Of a stretch of 64,000 nucleotides of DNA, positions 60,989-64,000 are shown piece after piece. The notes beneath the pieces were generated by a model that saw only the letters and a list, made by a program, of their open reading frames with translations, was not told the origin of the DNA and did no database searches. Position 1 is the first letter of the stretch. Each line of letters opens with the position of its first letter. The DNA lies in assembly GCA_934477125.1 (NCBI GenBank), contig CAKSOL010000007.1, forward strand, positions 62,001-126,000, in the 5' to 3' direction. The position numbers were made by a program, and so were the translations under genes. This DNA is from an uncultured Eubacteriales bacterium (GTDB lineage Bacteria > Bacillota > Clostridia > Oscillospirales > Acutalibacteraceae).

Positions 60989-63097
60989 ATGAATTTTAAA
61001 AAGCATATTGCATTATTTTCAGCCGTTATTTTGTTTGCGATGCTGACGGTTCTCGGAGCTTTGCCTGCCGCCGCCTATAACGGAGAAATACCGTATACAA
61101 GCTACACATATTGGGAGAGCGGCGGATTTACGGCGGTTTCTGCCAAAGCCGCATATAAAACCGAAGTCTCACTTACCGCCAAAAGGCTCGGAATAGAAAA
61201 TTTTTCTGAGCTTAATGATGTTTGCGCGGATAAATCCGGAAATATTTACATATTGGACGGCAAATCCTCACGCATTGTTATTTTAGACCCCGATTACAGC
61301 GTTAAAAGCATTATTGACGATGTGCTGGACGGAGAGAAAAAATTAAAGTTTGAAAACGCAAAGGGACTTTATGCCGACGCGTCCGGCAATATATATATTG
61401 CGGATACCGAGCACGCACGTGTTATTGTGTGCGATGAAAGCGGAAAATGCCTTAATATAATAACCCTGCCCGAATCAAAGCTTATACCGGAAGGCTTCAA
61501 TTACCGCCCCATAAAGGTTACGGTTGATTCAAGAGGCTATGTTTACGTTTTAAGCGACGGCTCCTACTACGGCGCTGTTCTTTACTCGCCAAAGGGCGAA
61601 TTTTACGGATTTTACGGTGCAAACTCCGTGGAAAGCTCGGTTGCGCGGGCAATTACGGCGCTTTGGGAAAAGCTTACTTCAAACAATACGAAAAGGGCGG
61701 GCAAGGCAAGCAAGCTGCCATACCAGTTTACCGACCTTTATGCCGACGAAAGCGATTTTATATATACCGCAACCGGCAAAATACCGGGCAATACGCAGAA
61801 AGCGCAGATAAAACGGCTGAGCCCCGGCGGAAAGAACATACTCGATTCGTCCGACGTAACATTCGGCGATAAAGAGGTTGCGGCGTTTAACGGCGAAACC
61901 CGAACTCAAAATATTTCGGGAGTTGCTGTTGACGGCGACGGCTATATCTACTGCTTTGATGCCTCAAGCGGAAAGATTTTCGTATATGATGCGGAATGTT
62001 ATATGATGACCGCTTTCGGCGGTTCGGGGAGCGGTAACCAGAACGGAACCTTTAAGCAGATAACGGCGCTTGACGTTCTTGATAACGGAAAGAAAATTAT
62101 AGTAGCGGACAGTCTCAAGCTTACATTAACCGTTTTCTGTGAAACGGAATACGGCGCAGAGCTGAAAGCGGCTCAGAAGCTTACGCTTGACGGAGATTAC
62201 GCCGCATCTGCGGAAAAATGGGAAAAAATAATCAGGCAGGATAAAAACTGTCAGCTGGCATATATAGGTCTTTCAAAGGCGGCGCTTTCGCGCAGAGAAT
62301 ATAAGCTTGCAGCCGATTATGCAAAGCAGGGACTTGATAAAACGCTTTACAGCAAAGCGTTCAATTATAACAGAAAAGCCTTTTTAAAGGATAATTTTAA
62401 CCTTGTTATGACGGTTTTTCTTCTTGTGGTTGCGCTTATTGCGGCATTTGCGGTATTTGCAAGGAAAAAAAGACTTACTCTTATTAAGCTGCCAAAGCTG
62501 CGTCTTGCGCTTTCCTCTCCGTTTCATCCTGCCGGGGCGTTCGGCGAGGTCAAGACCAAAAACGCAGGTTCGGTTTGGATAGGCGCAGCTATTATTGCAG
62601 CCTACTATATTACCTCGGTTCTAAAGGCAACCGCAAGCGGTTTTTTATTCCGAGTCTCGGATAATTCCTTTAATTCCGCGCTTGTGTTGATTCAAACGGC
62701 AGGATTTGTGGTTTTATGGACAGCGGCAAACTGGGCGGTTGCGACCCTGCTCGGCGGAATAGGAAAGCTGAAGGAAATTTTCACGGTTATTTGTTACAGC
62801 ATTATACCTATGGTGTTCGGCAATATAATCTATATTCTGTTCTCATATGTGCTTAATGCCGATGAGGGAGAATTTCTCCTGATATTCGTTGCCGCAATGC
62901 AGCTGTATTCGGCATTTATGATTATTGTAGGGTCGATTATTATTCACGATGTGAGCTTCGGAAGATTTTTTGTTATAACCTTGCTTACCCTTATAGGTAT
63001 AATAATTATTATTTTCCTGTTTGTTCTTATAATAATTTTCTTCCAGCAGGCGGCGGCATTTGCGGCTACAATTTGGCGTGAAATATTTTTCAGATAA
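60989..63097 (+). CDS. NHL-repeat/YIP1-domain membrane protein
   Basis: 702 residues, with GGAGG in the leader. A signal-like first helix (1-28) is followed by NHL-type beta-propeller repeats (about 55-390; KSGNIYILDGKSSRIVILD, ASGNIYIADTEHARVIV), a short TPR-like helical stretch (400-455), one membrane helix (about 470-490) and a YIP1-type domain with several more helices (510-700; PHP-like FHPAGAFGEVK). This composite is common beside DUF5696 and large binding proteins in glycan clusters; its role is unknown, perhaps assembly of or sensing by the importer complex. Confidence 0.8.
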   Translation: MNFKKHIALFSAVILFAMLTVLGALPAAAYNGEIPYTSYTYWESGGFTAVSAKAAYKTEVSLTAKRLGIENFSELNDVCADKSGNIYILDGKSSRIVILDPDYSVKSIIDDVLDGEKKLKFENAKGLYADASGNIYIADTEHARVIVCDESGKCLNIITLPESKLIPEGFNYRPIKVTVDSRGYVYVLSDGSYYGAVLYSPKGEFYGFYGANSVESSVARAITALWEKLTSNNTKRAGKASKLPYQFTDLYADESDFIYTATGKIPGNTQKAQIKRLSPGGKNILDSSDVTFGDKEVAAFNGETRTQNISGVAVDGDGYIYCFDASSGKIFVYDAECYMMTAFGGSGSGNQNGTFKQITALDVLDNGKKIIVADSLKLTLTVFCETEYGAELKAAQKLTLDGDYAASAEKWEKIIRQDKNCQLAYIGLSKAALSRREYKLAADYAKQGLDKTLYSKAFNYNRKAFLKDNFNLVMTVFLLVVALIAAFAVFARKKRLTLIKLPKLRLALSSPFHPAGAFGEVKTKNAGSVWIGAAIIAAYYITSVLKATASGFLFRVSDNSFNSALVLIQTAGFVVLWTAANWAVATLLGGIGKLKEIFTVICYSIIPMVFGNIIYILFSYVLNADEGEFLLIFVAAMQLYSAFMIIVGSIIIHDVSFGRFFVITLLTLIGIIIIIFLFVLIIIFFQQAAAFAATIWREIFFR

Positions 63098-63109
63098 GGT
63101 GAATTAACG

Positions 63110-64000
63110 GTGAAAAGAAAAATATCATCTTTAATACTGTCGGGATTGATAATAGTAGCCCTTGCGGCGTGCGGTATGGAAAAGGGCAAGGCTCTTTCCG
63201 GCTTTAACGCCGAACATAAAACTAAAAGCGAACAGAGCTTTACTGCGGCGCAAAACAGCGATTGGTTGCTTGAATGGGACGGGGAACATTACAGGGTATT
63301 GCTGAAAAACCGCAACGACCTTACGGTGTGGTCTACATTGCCGGATGAGCTTTTAGCTCCCTCCTTTGATGAAGAAGGATACGAAAAAAACAATAACCCC
63401 CAGCTTGAAAATCCGCTTACCGTGCAGTATATAAATCCGGAAAATATGCAGCTTGAGATTTTATACGGCTATTCGGGCAGTCTCAAAAAGGGCGCATACG
63501 AAATAGAAAAAATAAGCGGCGGAATTAAAATTACATATTATTTTGACAGTAAGCAAATTTCCGTGACGGTTGAATATAAGCTGATTGAGAACGGAATAAA
63601 TGTTTCGGTTGACCCGAAATATATAACCGAGGGCGAATTTAAGGTTTACAGCATTGCGCTGTCGCCGTTTTTCTGCTCGGTAAGCAATAGCTCGGCGGAC
63701 GGATATCTGTTTGTGCCGTCGGGCAGCGGCGCCTTAATAAAGCCGAACGAATGGTCCGCAGACGTAAGCTATACCTGCTCCTATCCGGTTTACGGGGCGG
63801 ACGGTCAGCTTGAAAATACCGGTAACAGCGGAATTACAAACACGCAGCCTGTAAGACTTCCGGTTTACGGCGCGGCAGACGGAGACAGAGCGGTGCTTGC
63901 AATTATAGAAAACGGCGCGGAATCGGCAACCATAAACTGTAATGTAGGAAATACGAAATTCGGCTTTTCCTCTGTGTATGCAGGTTTTGAAATACGCGGA
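63110..64000 (+). CDS. DUF5696-type lipoprotein, 3' end cut by window
   Basis: A GTG at 63110, preceded by AAGGTG, opens a frame that runs to the window edge (297 codons). A lipobox puts C21 after LIIVALAAC. The FVPSGSGALIKPNEW block and the beta-rich N part match DUF5696 proteins, which accompany NHL/YIP1 and ABC genes in Firmicutes glycan loci. A C-terminal TIM-barrel-like part would be expected beyond the window. Function unknown. Confidence 0.75.
   Translation, partial: MKRKISSLILSGLIIVALAACGMEKGKALSGFNAEHKTKSEQSFTAAQNSDWLLEWDGEHYRVLLKNRNDLTVWSTLPDELLAPSFDEEGYEKNNNPQLENPLTVQYINPENMQLEILYGYSGSLKKGAYEIEKISGGIKITYYFDSKQISVTVEYKLIENGINVSVDPKYITEGEFKVYSIALSPFFCSVSNSSADGYLFVPSGSGALIKPNEWSADVSYTCSYPVYGADGQLENTGNSGITNTQPVRLPVYGAADGDRAVLAIIENGAESATINCNVGNTKFGFSSVYAGFEIRG

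Overview
The window looks like chromosome of an uncultured gut- or rumen-type Clostridia bacterium, probably Oscillospiraceae/Ruminococcaceae-like. The reasons are strong AGGAGG-type ribosome sites, TTGACA/TATAAT promoters, the zapA-U32 peptidase pair, dockerin and cohesin modules, many secreted glycoside hydrolases, and a carbohydrate ABC importer with no dedicated ATPase. No rRNA or species marker is present, so the taxonomy is inference.

Layout. (1) 1-5300: two large secreted proteins sharing a beta-sandwich module; the first is cut by the window edge, the second ends in dockerin-like calcium loops. (2) 5410-21412: ten co-directional, tightly spaced genes forming a glycan-degradation operon: GH2, a small membrane-anchored protein, GH38, a PHP-domain protein, a GHL6/GH42-like protein, GH78, two SGNH esterases, a GH94 phosphorylase and an (alpha/alpha)6-barrel hydrolase. 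Most lack signal peptides and so probably act on imported oligosaccharides. (3) 21431-21599: a ladder of six short hairpins between 13-bp direct repeats, then a decayed large serine recombinase.

(4) 22395-33769: an integrated mobile element of about 11.4 kb, the main discovery of the window. It sits in the 3' end of tRNA-Gly(TCC), with an exact 20-bp duplication of the tRNA end at the far side, paired 11-bp-spaced integrase arm-type repeats near both ends, and a tyrosine integrase. It carries a P-loop ATPase of replication-helicase type (N terminus split by a one-base homopolymer shift), a helix-turn-helix protein, a DUF1643 protein, tiny membrane peptides, a Mor-like activator, a DUF6809 protein and a 1451-residue membrane-anchored collagen-like protein with about 22 interleaved beta modules and a leucine-rich-repeat tip. 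No relaxase, capsid or conjugation gene is visible, so it resembles a satellite or island.

(5) 33750-40475: tRNA-Gly; a dockerin-bearing cell-wall glucosaminidase directly followed by a membrane-anchored cohesin protein; zapA and a U32 peptidase; tRNA-Gln; and a modular hairpin repeat array. (6) 40476-64000: a second carbohydrate locus. A regulator with a periplasmic-binding-like sensor and C-terminal LuxR-type helix-turn-helix is divergent from a sugar-binding lipoprotein. Then come GH78, a 1795-residue surface adhesin-like protein, two GH16 endoglucanase-like proteins, a dockerin-only mini-protein, and an ABC importer cassette (953-residue binding protein, two permeases, NHL/YIP1 protein, DUF5696 lipoprotein running off the edge).

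Putative working model: secreted GH16 and surface binding proteins cut and hold a beta-glucan-like or mixed polysaccharide, the ABC importers take up the products, and the intracellular operon (GH2, GH38, GH78, GH94, esterases) finishes the job. The exact polysaccharide cannot be read from sequence alone.
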